Below, piece after piece: positions 46,194 through 59,400 of a stretch of DNA of 64,000 nucleotides. The DNA is from Tanytarsus gracilentus. Lineage: Eukaryota > Arthropoda > Insecta > Diptera > Chironomidae. Position numbers and translations under genes: made by a program. The notes beneath the pieces are model-generated. The model worked only from the letters and a program-made list of their open reading frames with translations. It ran no database searches and was not told the origin of the DNA. The DNA lies in the NCBI GenBank assembly GCA_038502055.1, contig JAXRKN010000039.1, positions 4,650,001-4,714,000 of the forward strand. Reading direction: 5' to 3'. Position 1 is the stretch's first letter, and each line of letters opens with the position of its first letter.

Positions 46194-49100
46194 ATGTGTG
46201 ACTATGAAAATGAGGAATTTGCAAATATTGGGGGTGAGATTAAGGGAAAATTTTCCTTTGTATTTTATTAAAACTTACTTAACAATTTTCAGATATTGAA
46301 AATCTTAAAGATTCCCTCGAAATAACCACAGAAAAAGATCTGAAACAAACTATTGCTCTTAATGACGATGATTCGCCAACACAAGATGACTCGGGGGTCC
46401 TTATCGATTCCGACGACTTGAATGACTCAATGATATCTAGCGCTGGTTTGGACTTTGAAATTAGTAACACAGTTACGCAATCTGAAGTCCTTCCAGATCT
46501 CTTAACCTCGACTATTAACAAAAATACTTTATCCAAAAGTGATTTAGAAAATAATAATGAATCCTCAACTAAAATTACTCATCCCGATCTCACGACGTCA
46601 ACATGTGACGCGGACATGATTTCGAGCATTCATTCAACATTCGATACGGAAAATACTGAAATAGTTTATAGGCGTAAAATTAAGAAGCAAACTAAATCGG
46701 CTCCCAAAAAAAGAGTGTCATTTCATGAGGATATTCTTAATAGCACCCGCACTGACAACATTCACATTGAACATGGGTTCATTACTTATCGAGGACGAAA
46801 TAAAAAGCCAAATGCTCGATATTCTTGGAGCTCCGAGTATAGCAATGCAGAGTTAGAAAACTTGGCAGACGTTCAAGCGTCGTCCGGACATCATGTCTAT
46901 CGCAATGCATGTTCTGAAGTGCTCGACTATGGAAACACAGAACTTCCCGATGAAAATGATAAAGGCAACACAAAAACTGATAAAACGGGAATTTTCGAAT
47001 ATGCAACGCCTCTGAATGCTCCACGATTTTATCGCTGCACATGTTCCAGCTCATCAAGTATCTCGAGTGAGAGTTCGGGAGAAAATAATTCCAATAGCAG
47101 CAATAAATCAGATCCTCAATCAAATCAAGTGATGCCGACCGGTTATAAGCAATCAAAGTCAAGCTCTTGCGATTGTATTGAGAGCTCGCAGAGCGGAATC
47201 GAGATCGGAAAAGGAACTTGCTATTTTTCTGAGCCAAATATCGGAAAATCAGTATGGAATAAGGAGAAAAAACCAAAGAGCAGCTGCTTAAAGAAAAGTA
47301 AACGGATAGAGAATGAGAAATGGCAGGCAATTTCATTCGAATCAAACATGAAGAAGTTCAATATCCATCAATTGAGTTCAAGTGTCATTAAGGATAATGG
47401 CAAAGCCATAATTGGATCACTAAAAGACATATTAGGAATTTCATTGGCAGAAAGAGGTGTACCAGAGGGATCAGAAGAAGCGCCCGAAGCTCAAGAATTA
47501 CCGCCACAATCGCCAACGAAAGATTTTTCATTTCTCAATAAAGTTGGCCTTTTCATGCCGACCACTGAAAATCTACAAAAATTCTCAAAAAGCTTAGACG
47601 GAAGTTTTGGAAATCAGAATAAAAAGTTTGTACATAATGTTGATGAACAGTTGAGGCGTGCAAACGAGGAAGATTTATATGCGCCAAGTAACAGCAACAG
47701 CCGTAAAAATAGTCTGAAAACTGATAGTTCCGTAGAAGAGGAAGAGGCTGATGAGGAGATGAAAATGGCGAGTGCAAACGCACGAAATAAATATATCATT
47801 AACAATGAAAGCACAGTTTTCGAGCATATTGGAACTGTTGAACTACCAACGTGCGACTATTCATCGCCACTTTTATCTCCACTAAACCAGAGCAGTTTAT
47901 TTTCATCAAAGATTAGTAACTTATTCAGCTCTTTTACCGGAAGCACTAAATCCGACGATGACCTTCTTAGTGATAATAAAGAGGATATGGAATCATCAAT
48001 TATATCCGATGTGAGCGATAAAAATTCATCAATCATTTCATCGGAAATTAGTTCAGCTCCAAGCTACTCGAAAACTACTGGTGCAGTTGCGAAGAAACCG
48101 AAAGGCAAATACACTTCACCCTCACCCAGGAAAAACAGTAAATCTAAAATGACACCAGATCTTTTCAACAGAGATTTTAAACCAAACATTAATCTCGCCA
48201 ATGATTTTGAGGACATTTTAACCGTTTCTACTGAGAAATCCTTAAACACTGAAAGTGACATCGTCATTGTCGACTATTCAGATGTGAAAAATGACATGGA
48301 AAATAATTTCAACAGTTATCTAAAGTTACCACCACCACCCATCATGACCTTATCATCGACCTCGACCTCTTCCAAGACATCTCTTATCAATCGATTTTTG
48401 CGGAATGTGACGCAAAAGAAAATCCTCGAGGCAACTATAAAGAAAAATAGCTTCTTTCAATCAAAGTTAAAGAATGAGGCGAAATTATTCAGTGGTGATC
48501 TCTATGTGAAGGGTGTTAAGCCAAAGAATGAAGAATTTATCCGGAATCTCAACGATGAAATTGACATGGAAGTAGAAATGGGATGTAGTAGTTTGGAGTT
48601 TGAGGGAGAGGATTTAAATTGTTCGAGCAAGCGTTCATCTGTGTGCTCCGGAGGCGATTTAAATTGCGATCTAGGCATAGGCGAGTTAAGAATCGACCTT
48701 TTTAACCGAAAGAATTTAAAACTCTTTCGAGACCCGCATGAAATGATGATCAGAGCGTTTAAGCTCTACACAGGCTACTCGAACGATGGCGTTATGTGCC
48801 CGGTTCTGGTTTTTCTGACAGACAAAACTATTTATGTTGCGGAATTGATACATAATGAATTGTGTAATAAGTTCGTATTGCCATATGCGGAGTTAGATGT
48901 TATCCTAATGGGTCCCATGGGTAATACGATTCTGCTTAGTAATACTGCGAGAGATATGCAGAACGTTATCCTCACTTGTGGGACGTATCCGGCCGAGAAG
49001 CTTATAACGAGCCTCGAAATGTGTGCTCGACGAGGCGGTTTTTTCTTGCCTGCTGTCGGTCAATTGACATTGGATCATTTTGCACCTTTGCAGGCGTTTG

Positions 49101-50405
49101 TTTGCAATAATTCATCCGTTGGTAAATCTGACATGTGGAAATTCTACTCGATTGTTAATATTCCCGCGGGTCTATTGGGAGTGGAAGAAACACCGCTCGG
49201 ACCGACCTTACAAGGATTCTTTATGCATCGTAATTTGTCACATGCTGGCGCTGTACAAAAATGGTCAGCAGCTTACTTCCTTCTGAAAGCCAGTGTACTT
49301 TATCTTTTTAATGATGCTACACAAAAAATTCCAAGTTGGGCCGTAAGTTTACCGAACGAATGCCAAGGAGCACGCAGATGCACAAATTCAACTCGACCAC
49401 ATTGCTTTGAAATTTTATTGCGTTCCGGTTCACTACAGCTGGCAGCTCCGGATGAATATGTTTGTTCAGAATGGTTACAATCGGTCGTAAGTGCGGCAAG
49501 TCGTCTATTTGAAATGAACGAAAAGCCAAAACTGCTCGGATGCACATTGATAATGACGGAAAATCATTTGATTACGCTTCGTGAGGATTTCTCATCGCCT
49601 CTACGACGAGTACATAACCAAAAGGCAACAACTCTCATTCCCAGCAGTTTTAGTGTGCAGTCAAGTGATGCAAACGAAACGAACGGAATGACTCGAAAGT
49701 TGAGCAATTCTACAATTTTAGATACGTCGAGTGAAGTGAGTTCTATTCGTTCGACGAGCACTTCAAGTCGTGGCTGCCGCTCAAATTCAACTATCTGCAG
49801 TGCAACGACGCCTAAACATTCCAAGATGATGAATTTCGATGAGACTCAAAGTAATACCAACATGACGAGTTTATATGGCAAAAATTCCGGCATAGAAATT
49901 CTTACCTGTGCCTCCATTGAGGAACTAATTTCCATTAAAATTCCTGGCGATGAAGAAAGTTGGTGGTGTCTTTTGGTAAATTCTTCTATCTAATTGAGTT
50001 TATTTTAAATATATGCAAAACAATTTCTCTTTCTCCCTTTTTCAACAACACAGGAATTTTCATGTCAAGAGGTTCGAGAGAATTTCGACGATCTCGTACT
50101 TTTCTTCCCAACCCATTCGGAAATGCAAAGATTCCTCTCAATGCTCGAGAGCCTGTGGCTTCAAAAAATGGTAATTGATTTCTCTCTCACACTCGCTCTC
50201 GCTCTCCTATATTCTGACATTATGAATTATTAATTTTTAATTATCCTTCCCATACTTCAAAAATATCTAGGACGATGTTTTCCCCATAAGTATCGCCCAA
50301 TCGGAGGACGACTGCCCACAGCTCAAGCATTGTGAGAAATTGTTTATCGAGATGACTCACTCATGGGATCACTTGCTGGATGCCGCTTTAAAAATCTCAA
50401 AATGA
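46194..50405 (+). CDS. Large PH-domain protein, PLEKHM2/SKIP-like
   Basis: Exons 46194-46233, 46293-49975, 50054-50170 and 50271-50405; about 1324 aa. Residues 1-750 are largely disordered, Ser/Asn/Asp/Glu-rich, with basic patches (KKQTKSAPKKRVSFHEDI, SSCLKKSKRIENEKW) and a proline run (LKLPPPPIM). The ordered C-terminal part starts near residue 830 (RKNLKLFRDPHEMMIRAFKL, VLVFLTDKTIYVAELI, LPYAELDVILMGPMGN) and contains a PH-like fold (LQGFFMHRN, KWSAAYFLLKASVLYLFNDA, HCFEILLRSGSLQLAAPDEY, WLQSVVSAASRLFEM). It ends with a helical segment (CEKLFIEMTHSWDHLLDAAL). The arrangement recalls PLEKHM2, an Arl8/kinesin-1 adaptor of lysosomes, and its fly relative, but no RUN domain is seen at the N terminus, where PLEKHM2 has one. 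The short first exon is supported by a clean phase 1 junction. Function is inferred only from the C-terminal half. Confidence 0.8.
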
Positions 50406-53400
50406 ACTCTTACGACCTTAAATTAAGTTATGAGGAGGAGAAGAATATTTTTGGTAAAAATTTATGAGGAAATTTTGTGGGTCGGTTTGTAGGTTAGGAT
50501 CTAGTCATAATTTAAACTATTTGGCAATTCTAGTTTAAAATGCCTTAAAATCATATTCAGTTGCTCTACGAAATCATTCCAAAATACCAATGTGAAAAGT
50601 TATCAAATTGAGCAAAAACCACTTTGTCAAAAACTCTCTTCCATATTTAAAGTTCCAACACTAACCTACGAATCCACCTTACAGCAAACTTTTTCCAACA
50701 AAAGATCAACTTTTGTAGAAAATTGGATAATTCTCATATTGAAACAAAAGAGATGATACGATGAGTATTACACACACACAATATATTCTCTAGTGCTCTA
50801 TGGACTAAAAGAAAAATCTAGTCATGCTTATGTGAATGATATCTATGCGCTTTATAAAAAAAGTTTATAAAATTGTAGTAACAAAAATTAGCATATTTTA
50901 TATGTAACCCCGAAAAAGAAGAGGAAAATTTGTGAATATTTATTGCTTTATTGCATCATAACTTTAATTCCCTCACTCTTTGTATTGCATTCAAGGGAGT
51001 TAAATTTTTTGTTGCCATACGCTTGCTTTAAAAATGCATAAACAATTTAATTTAAAAATATATAAGAGGAAAATGATATTATTGTGGAATTTTCGGAAAT
51101 TATGTGGTGGGTGGAAAATTTTATGATTTATTCTCTTTTGCTTACTCACGTAATGTGGGTTAATGGCATGATGGAATTGATTAGTAAATGATACTGTTAT
51201 TTGAAAATTTCGGAACTATGAGTCGAAATTTATGGCCATCATGAGTTTGAAAAATTTTCCACCTCCAAATAATTTCAACTTTAACCCTGAAAAATTATAT
51301 TTCAACTTTCTATCGCAAAATTAAAAAAAACTCTTAGACCGAAAGCACTTCTCGATGTTAAAAATCTCCTAAATTAACAATTTTCTCCGACAATAAATCA
51401 ATTGGAAAAATACAAAAATATATTTTCAGCTTCACGTTGTTAATTGATGTAAAACCACACAAAAATGTAATCTCTTTAAAAATTACGCAATTAATGAGAA
51501 TAAAGAGCGTTAATTTCCCAACAATCAAATATAAAAAATAATCATTATGCGTTTTTATTTTCCGCCAATTGAGTAATTCGCATATTTAATATTTATGCGG
51601 TTGTTCATTAACTAAATACCTTTTTTACACACATCTGTAGTACTCTCACTTAATTATCAATTTTAATGGCATTAAAAGCTGCTTTATGAGTATGTACATT
51701 AATTACAATGAATTAAAAATGATATATTTGTTAAAAAGCATTAATTTAATTCATTTTCAAACCCAAACACTCAGAACGATGCAGTCGACGGCAGCAATGC
51801 GGCATGAAAATTTAAATTTTTATAGGCTTTTGTGGCATACTGCACGGGAATTTGTTATTAATTGGATTATGATAGGTCGAAAAGGCTTTTAACATAAAAT
51901 TCTGCATGAAAATATTTTAATAAAAAAAATTAACTTTCCAGATTTTTAATAAAATTATTTCTTCATATTACTCGAACCCACAAAAAATTAAAATATTAAA
52001 CTCTCAATTTCATTTTCTCATCAAAACTCGACAATAAAAATTTTTTACCATCACAACAGAAAGCTAAATAGCAAGCTTGAAATATTTCGCAATTCATTGT
52101 CATGTTACAGAATGTCACATATTGTGTGTGCAGCACACAGAAGCGTTCCATTATGTAATGCACGAATAATTAAAATCTGCTTTATTTTCTATGTTACTTT
52201 ACCTATCATCATAATACTTGTCATGTGTGTATCCACAGCCTTGTGTGAAAATGCATTTAGTTGCTGATGGCATGGTTGACATGTCGTGATTTTCTAATTG
52301 AGTTGAGTGCTAAAAATGAGGTTAGATAAAAGTGGAAATATTTATGAATTAGGTCAAGATTATTTTGTGTATTTAAAAATAATTAAAAATATTTTTATGT
52401 CCATCAATGTCACGTCACTCACACATTTTTCTCTGATTTTGCTAACGACCTTGATGATTCCATTATATCTCCATTTTCATTTACTTTTCAAATCTGATGC
52501 ATCACTCTCTGCTGAATGCGACACGACAATTTGCATGAAATTACCATTGACATAGAAAATTTTCCATCAGATGGCGAGAGATTGTTAAATTGCTCCATTA
52601 CTAGGTCTACTGACTTTTTTCAACTTCAATTAGAGCCATGACGAGAGTTATGCTTTTGATGTTAACGCTTTCATTCACTCTTCTTCCTTTTCTCACTTTG
52701 ATGTACTTGAAAAAAAATTATTTATATAAAAACATATGCGAACAATTAGTCGAGTGTTCTATTCTATTCTCAATGGCTTATTACTTACTTCTTTTTGTAC
52801 TTTTGATGACTTTCAACTTCATTTAATTAATTGAATAAAGAGTTAACTTTAATTTACTGAGTTTAATTTCAAAATTAGCTTACTGAAAATAAATTTTTCT
52901 TCATAACTTTTTTTCGCAAAATTAATTTAAAGCCGAAACAACTTCAACCGTCTTAAGAACTCTCAGCTTATTTATCTTTTCATCCACCATTACTTTTCCA
53001 ATAAAAAGACTCTCTCCATCTCATGGCGGGTAATTGATGATCTTCTTTATTGCCTTCCGCGAGAAATTTATTTTTATTAAATTCTTCTCACATTTTCCTA
53101 TCACACGTTGACAAATTTTCACGCACTGTCCGAAGGCGATTTTTATTAAATTTCTTTCAGCGTCCAATAAATAAAGCTTTTTTTTCTCTTTCCACACGCA
53201 ATCATCAATACACCAGAAATCTCTTCGTAATGGGTACACAAAAAAGTCATCTAATGGCCATAAAGCACGCACATGTTGGCGACTTTTTCCTGTGACTATT
53301 TTTATTAAAGCACTTTTTGAGTGTGTATGCCATTTTTTGAGCGTGTCGAAGGCGACGAATATTGATATTTTCAGCTGTTGATAAAAGATGGAAAATTGTT

Positions 53401-56400
53401 TAGATTTTTTTTGTGTGTGTGCTCTACATCCAATATTTATCTTTATTTAATCTCGAATAAAAGTTTTGTATGTGGCAATGTACACAACACTCGGCTCATA
53501 TTCAGAGAAGGTCAAAGAATGCTTTTTTAGGTTTTTCGGTTATTAATTTTTTTTTCTTCGAGCTCTTTTTGAGGACACACACACATTTCGATATTAGAAT
53601 TTTTTGTGTTTGCATTAGAGAAGAATCTCATAAATACATAAAAACAATGTTTATCGATCTGATGTGCCTTCAATTTTATGCTGATGTGCTTTTTTATATA
53701 AAGATATGTGATGTGTCTGTTGGGTGACAGATTTCATGCTTTCGATGTCTTTAAAATTTTGAGTAAAGAGATTGAGATTTTTTCATCAACAGATTAAATT
53801 TTTTAGAGAAAAAATATTTTAAAAATTAAATTTTGAATTTTTTCATCCCTTGAAAATTTGGTTTTACGAAATCGGCTTAAAATGACTTTTAAAGGGCACC
53901 AGAGGATGAAGAAGACTTTCTTGGATGTGCAAAAACTTTTATATTGAAAATCATGAAAAGTTGTGTGTGTGTGTAAAGTATCAAGTCATGGTAGAAATCA
54001 CGTTGAGTACATCTCATTGGCTTCATGTTTGATGAAAAGTTTTTCTCGAATGAAGTTTTCATGAAAAAAAAAGGGTTTTAGAGCGAAATTTTGTCAAAGT
54101 CTGTTGTATTGAGGAAGTTTGCTGTTCTGATTTTTATATGCTTGTTCTTCTTGAGGTTGTAAATTTTTCAAGAGCTTTTATTGGACAGCTGTAAGATGAG
54201 ATCGTTTCTTGAATTTAAACTTTTTATGAGTGCAAAAGTTTATGAGTCAAGGGATGGAAAATTAAAAGTATTTTTAGTCATTTTGTGACTTTGACCGCTA
54301 TCATGCGATGGGTCAACAGATATTGAATTCATTTTATGTCATTCAGAGAGTTTCTGTTTATTGAGGTGATGGTTGCTGGACTGTAATTTACATGTATAGA
54401 AATCTATTTGAATATTTTATGAACAACAGAGGGTTCAATGAAATGCCTGACATATTGTGACATGCAAATGCAATTTATATATTTTTTATTTGTTGAAATG
54501 GACACAGGACATGAGAAGAAAGTTGGTTTCAATTTCAGGAAGTTTTAAACTTTAAAATGTGTCACAATCCTACATGAGACTCATCCTCATTAAAAGTCAC
54601 GTAGAAATTTTTCTAAAAAGCGCAATTAATTTTATATAAAAGAAGCTTTTGCGTTAAGCGCAATTTCAATGCAATGCGACGATGACGCTTCTCTTGTACA
54701 TTTACTAATTCATTAAAAGCGAACATTCTTTGCTCGTTTCAAGTTGCAATCAAAATGTCATTATTAATGCAACGAAACTGTTGCGAGAGAGTGAGAGGGT
54801 TGAAGGGAGCAACATGTACTTTTTCGCCCGCCTCCCTCTCATGCACTTTTATCCTATGCTGTTTCAATTTATCTCCCGTCGTAACTCGCATGTGAAAAGG
54901 GGGAAACGCAGATTATGCATTTTTGTTGTGCAGTAAATTCCAAAAAGGATATTTGACTTTAATGGAGGGAAGTCTTTAAGGTTTTTATGACGAAATAAAT
55001 TATTTAAAAATTTGTATTAGAAAATCCACCCAAAGTCAACATTGTGTGCTCTATTCGAAATTATACACTCGCTCATTTATCGACATATAAAAACACGTTA
55101 TGGCTCAATAAATATTCAGTTGGATGTTCCTAATTACTGGCACAATAACTAATTAATCAATCATTTTCGCTCCAAATAAAATCAACATTCGGACGCACAT
55201 AATAAATGGTAATAATTTGTCAATTTAGCTTTGGGGTTGTCCGGAAAGAATCGAAATGAAGTTTCAAAATCAATCATCATTAAATCCGCTCGCAAACATT
55301 ACCCAAAGTCATTAATCCACGACTATCGATAATAATTAAATTTTCCTTTTAAAAAAAACTTTTAATGTGCCAATCCTGAACAAAAAAAAGGAGCGAAGAA
55401 ACTTTTTCCATGCTTTTGGCTTTCAACAAGAAGAACAAAAAAAACAAATTTCCCTATCGATACCAAAGCGAATGTTTTGAGAGAGCGAGTGAGAAAGAAT
55501 TTTATGCGCAATGCGCACTGAGAGAAAATGTTTCTCTCTCAACAAGCGCCAGCAAAAAAACCATATTTACGATAAAAACATTTTTTATTCTCGCATTTTT
55601 ACATTTTCATTCAGTTTGCCGTTGTTATTTGTTGCGTGAAGGCACAAAAAAGAATTCGGAGTCGCGATAGTGTACTTGGCTTTTAAAAACGAGCCCCTTC
55701 AAACATTCTCACGCGAAGAGTGAATTATAAACGCAAGAGAGATTGATTAGATATAATTTATAATAAAAAAAGACGAGATTATTTTTTAAGAGATTAAAAA
55801 CGAATCCGACAGTAGATAAGCGCATTTTGCGGTAGAAAATATTAAATTTTTCCTCCGTTTGTGTGCTCGAGAAAGAGGAAAAATTTTTAGTGCTGGAAAC
55901 AGTATATACAAGCAGTCAAGAGCGTGAGGAAAAAATCAATAAACAAAATAAATTTCCTCGAGTGCGAAATATTTACAAAAATTTTAATTGTGGACTTAAA
56001 GTAATTAAAGAGAGGTTGTGTGAAAAATGTGAGAAGGAGGCAGTGGATGTTGATAAATGCTAAAATGCTCAAATTGTGCTGGTATGACACATTCAGTCTG
56101 GTGTCGTAAATTGGATTATCTCATGCACTTAAATTTATTATCCGCTGTGTGCAGTTTACGCTAATTTGCAGTGCAACTTGGATCTTCTCTCTTTTTTTTC
56201 GAGGTTAGTTTTGTGATGAAAAACTTTTATATACCTCCATGCAATCAATGCCATATTGTTTGCATCACTTTTTTTTGTGAATGGCATTGAAGCGCACAAC
56301 AACAACAACAACAAAAGTAATATAAAAAAAAGTCGAGAGCAAAGTCATCAATTGTGTGTGATGATGATGAAAAAAAGTTCTTTTGTTATCAGAGCTCAGC

Positions 56401-59400
56401 GACTTCTTCTTCTTGTTCTTACTTTCCCGATCCATCTTTCTCATTGCTATCATTGCAAATTCGCTCGTTCGCTTACATTCAATATTGCTCGCGAGATGAT
56501 GTATTAAAAATCGTTTGGCATGACACGCGAGAATGTGTGTAGATCATGATATTCGCGGAAAATATGGATGTGAAACGATATTTGTTTTTTCCACAGCATG
56601 ATTTATTTACCTTCATCTCCCTCATCCGTAATCCATTGCATTTGTGTGTGTTTGTGTGCAAACTCAAAGTGCGAAATGCAGAGAAAAACGGATGAATGGC
56701 GTTGCAAATTGTTTTAATATGGAAATGTGAGTATCCAGGAAAAAGAATCCTGGATTTTTTTCCCCAGAAACCTTTTAAATTCAAATTTTTTCCATAACTA
56801 AAAATTAATTGCAGAGAACTCTCAACTTTACCTTCAGTGAAGCTGTACAAAAAAATTTTATTACAAAACTTCTCAATTTCATGCTCAGGAGACAAGAATT
56901 TGCTCAGCACAATTCACAATTTTTCTATAAACTTACTAAAACCTCAAATCTAATTCCAACATCGCAATTCGCTGACATCTGCAAAAAAACCGAGAAACTC
57001 AAACTGTATTTAATGCTGATTTTCGTTTTCGACTTCTCTTTTCAATTTTGAGCATGTAATATTTACAATGTAAATGAGTCTTAATCCTTTTCTTGTTTTC
57101 CCTTCTCTCGCTCTCTCTCTTTCACTCAAAATCAAGAAATGAAATCTTGACTTTTCACTCACAGTTGGTGTTCAAACAAGAATGGTTGCGAAAGAAGGGT
57201 GGTTTTGTAAAATAGGTCACATGCTTTATTTATTTAGTTAATTCTGAGTGACATAATAAATAAATTTCTTAAAACTCTTAACAAAAGTTATTTAAATATT
57301 TGAAAATCAATCTTTTTGTTTAAATTTGCCAACAGCTTTTGAGTTTTATTTAACAATTTAAGTCCTTGGTATTTGCTAAGTATAATCCTACCACCTGAAG
57401 ACGACCACGGCAGTTTCATCAAAAAAAGGTTGAAAAACAATAGTAACCTTTTCGCTAAAAGCAGCCTCAACCATCACTTCAGCTCGAGAAGCGAATCAAC
57501 AAATATTTAAACATCACGAGATTTACTGAGAAATTTGGTTTCTAAATCTCTTTTCATCTCGAAAATAAAGTAAACATTTTGACATAAAGCGATCGCTCTC
57601 TGAAAAAGATTTTCAACTTTTTGCATTTTACGCACATGAGTGAACTTTTATCGATAAAGATGGGGGAGAAGTTAAATGATTTACGGGTGTCATGCTCTAA
57701 GCTCAATCTCGACTTGATAATATTCTGTTGAATCATCATTAATCAATTAGAGTGAGTTCCTTTCAGCTTCACTTATGCGTATACGAACTCATTTTCAAAT
57801 TAGTTTATCCTTCACGTGTAATTTTATAGAGTAAAATTAGTGTTTATTGTTCGGAGGCCAAGAGAGAAGAAAGCAAATTAATGGTACGGACAATTAATTG
57901 AAGTGAGATGAGATTTTTAAGATAATGGACATGCTCTAGGGCGGTAAACTTAATTTTAAGATTTAAATTAATGTTAATTTTTAAACTAAATTACTCAAGA
58001 TGTTCGCAATCCCTTTCGGTAAATCATTGTAATTAAACTCGACTCGCATAAAACTCCATTTGCCATTTTGGATTAAATTAAATGCGTTCGCAACACAAAA
58101 TGTAATCATAAATTTTTATTTTCATCCCCTTAAAAGTATAAATTAATGTTGCCTTCGACCGTTTAATTCACGAGAGAAAATTAAGCAGACTCTACAAATT
58201 TTCCACAGAACGATGCAAAACTTAAATTACTGCGATGGTGGTTTTAAATTTTAAGAGTGAGTGAGGAAGTAATGGGATTTGTGGTATCGCTGACGTTTGT
58301 GGTTTTTCGTGCAAAATTGTGGAGAGCGAATGGAAAAAAGATGAGAAAAGAAGAATAAAAAAATTTCTTCATTTGCGTCCTGGAAGAAAATCATAAAATG
58401 CTTTCGCTGCTGTTGCTCACTAATATAGATCGGAAAATGTTCATTCAAGTTGAAAGCATAATTAGATAAGCAGCTGAAAAAAATACTTATTATGCACATT
58501 TTTCTCATTTCAATTTCATGCTTAAAAAATCGATGAACTTTTCTTGCGTGGTTTTATTTTCAGCATAATCTTAGACATTGAAAACCTTCGAGGAAAATAA
58601 AATTAAGGTTTGGCCTTTTGAAAAAGTGAAAGCTATTGGAAATTGAGAGATGAAATTATTATTTAAAATTAGTTTTTTAAAAAACATAAAGAAAAACAGT
58701 TTAACATAAAAATAAATTGAGATTTCAAATTTCCTTGAAGGATAAAAAAACATTTTGCAAAAGATGTTCTTCTTTACAAATTTCTTGGAAGTTTTCCACA
58801 TTACTCAACATAAAATTTGCCATACATTAAGTTACTGTCAGCTTTTGTACTTTTTTCTCTCTATACTCAACATAAAAGCTTAATTCAGAACATAAAAGGA
58901 CATAAAAGATCATCCATCTTAGCCGTATTGAAGAATGTGTCACTTAAAGTTGATACTCTGAAAAAATCTAAATAAGGAAAAATATATTGAAAAGCATGAA
59001 AAGAGGTCGAGGGGTGGACACTTCATTTAATTAAAACAAAATTAAAAACTTAATTTTAAACACAAAAAATTGTGAAAAAAATTATAATATCAAATTTCAA
59101 AATCGTCTACTCACAAATTAAAGTAAACTAGAAAGCTTTTATAACATTTTGATACAGTCAATTACTTCCGCAATGAAATTTACTTACTCGCTTATTTACT
59201 CACTCAAATTCACATCGTTCTGTTAATTATTTCACGAAAACTTCAGAAACGACATGACATGAAAGGCGGAGGAGTTTTGCTAAAGCGACCTTTCGTTCTC
59301 TCTCTCCTCCATTGACTAATGAATTGATGACTCGACTATGTTAATGTGACTTTTTTCTCTCTCTCTCGCAGTGAACATTGAATGACGTGTAATTTAATTA

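Noticed and set aside
46782..47345. 187-codon minus-strand frame opposite the PH-domain gene
   Set aside because: Lies entirely within the coding exon on the other strand; Ser/Leu/Tyr-rich shadow of Ser/Asn/Glu codons.
52307..52826. Hydrophobic short frames in the desert
   Set aside because: Two small frames with membrane-like composition, but this is what AT-rich random DNA gives (Phe, Leu, Ile); no start context or family similarity.
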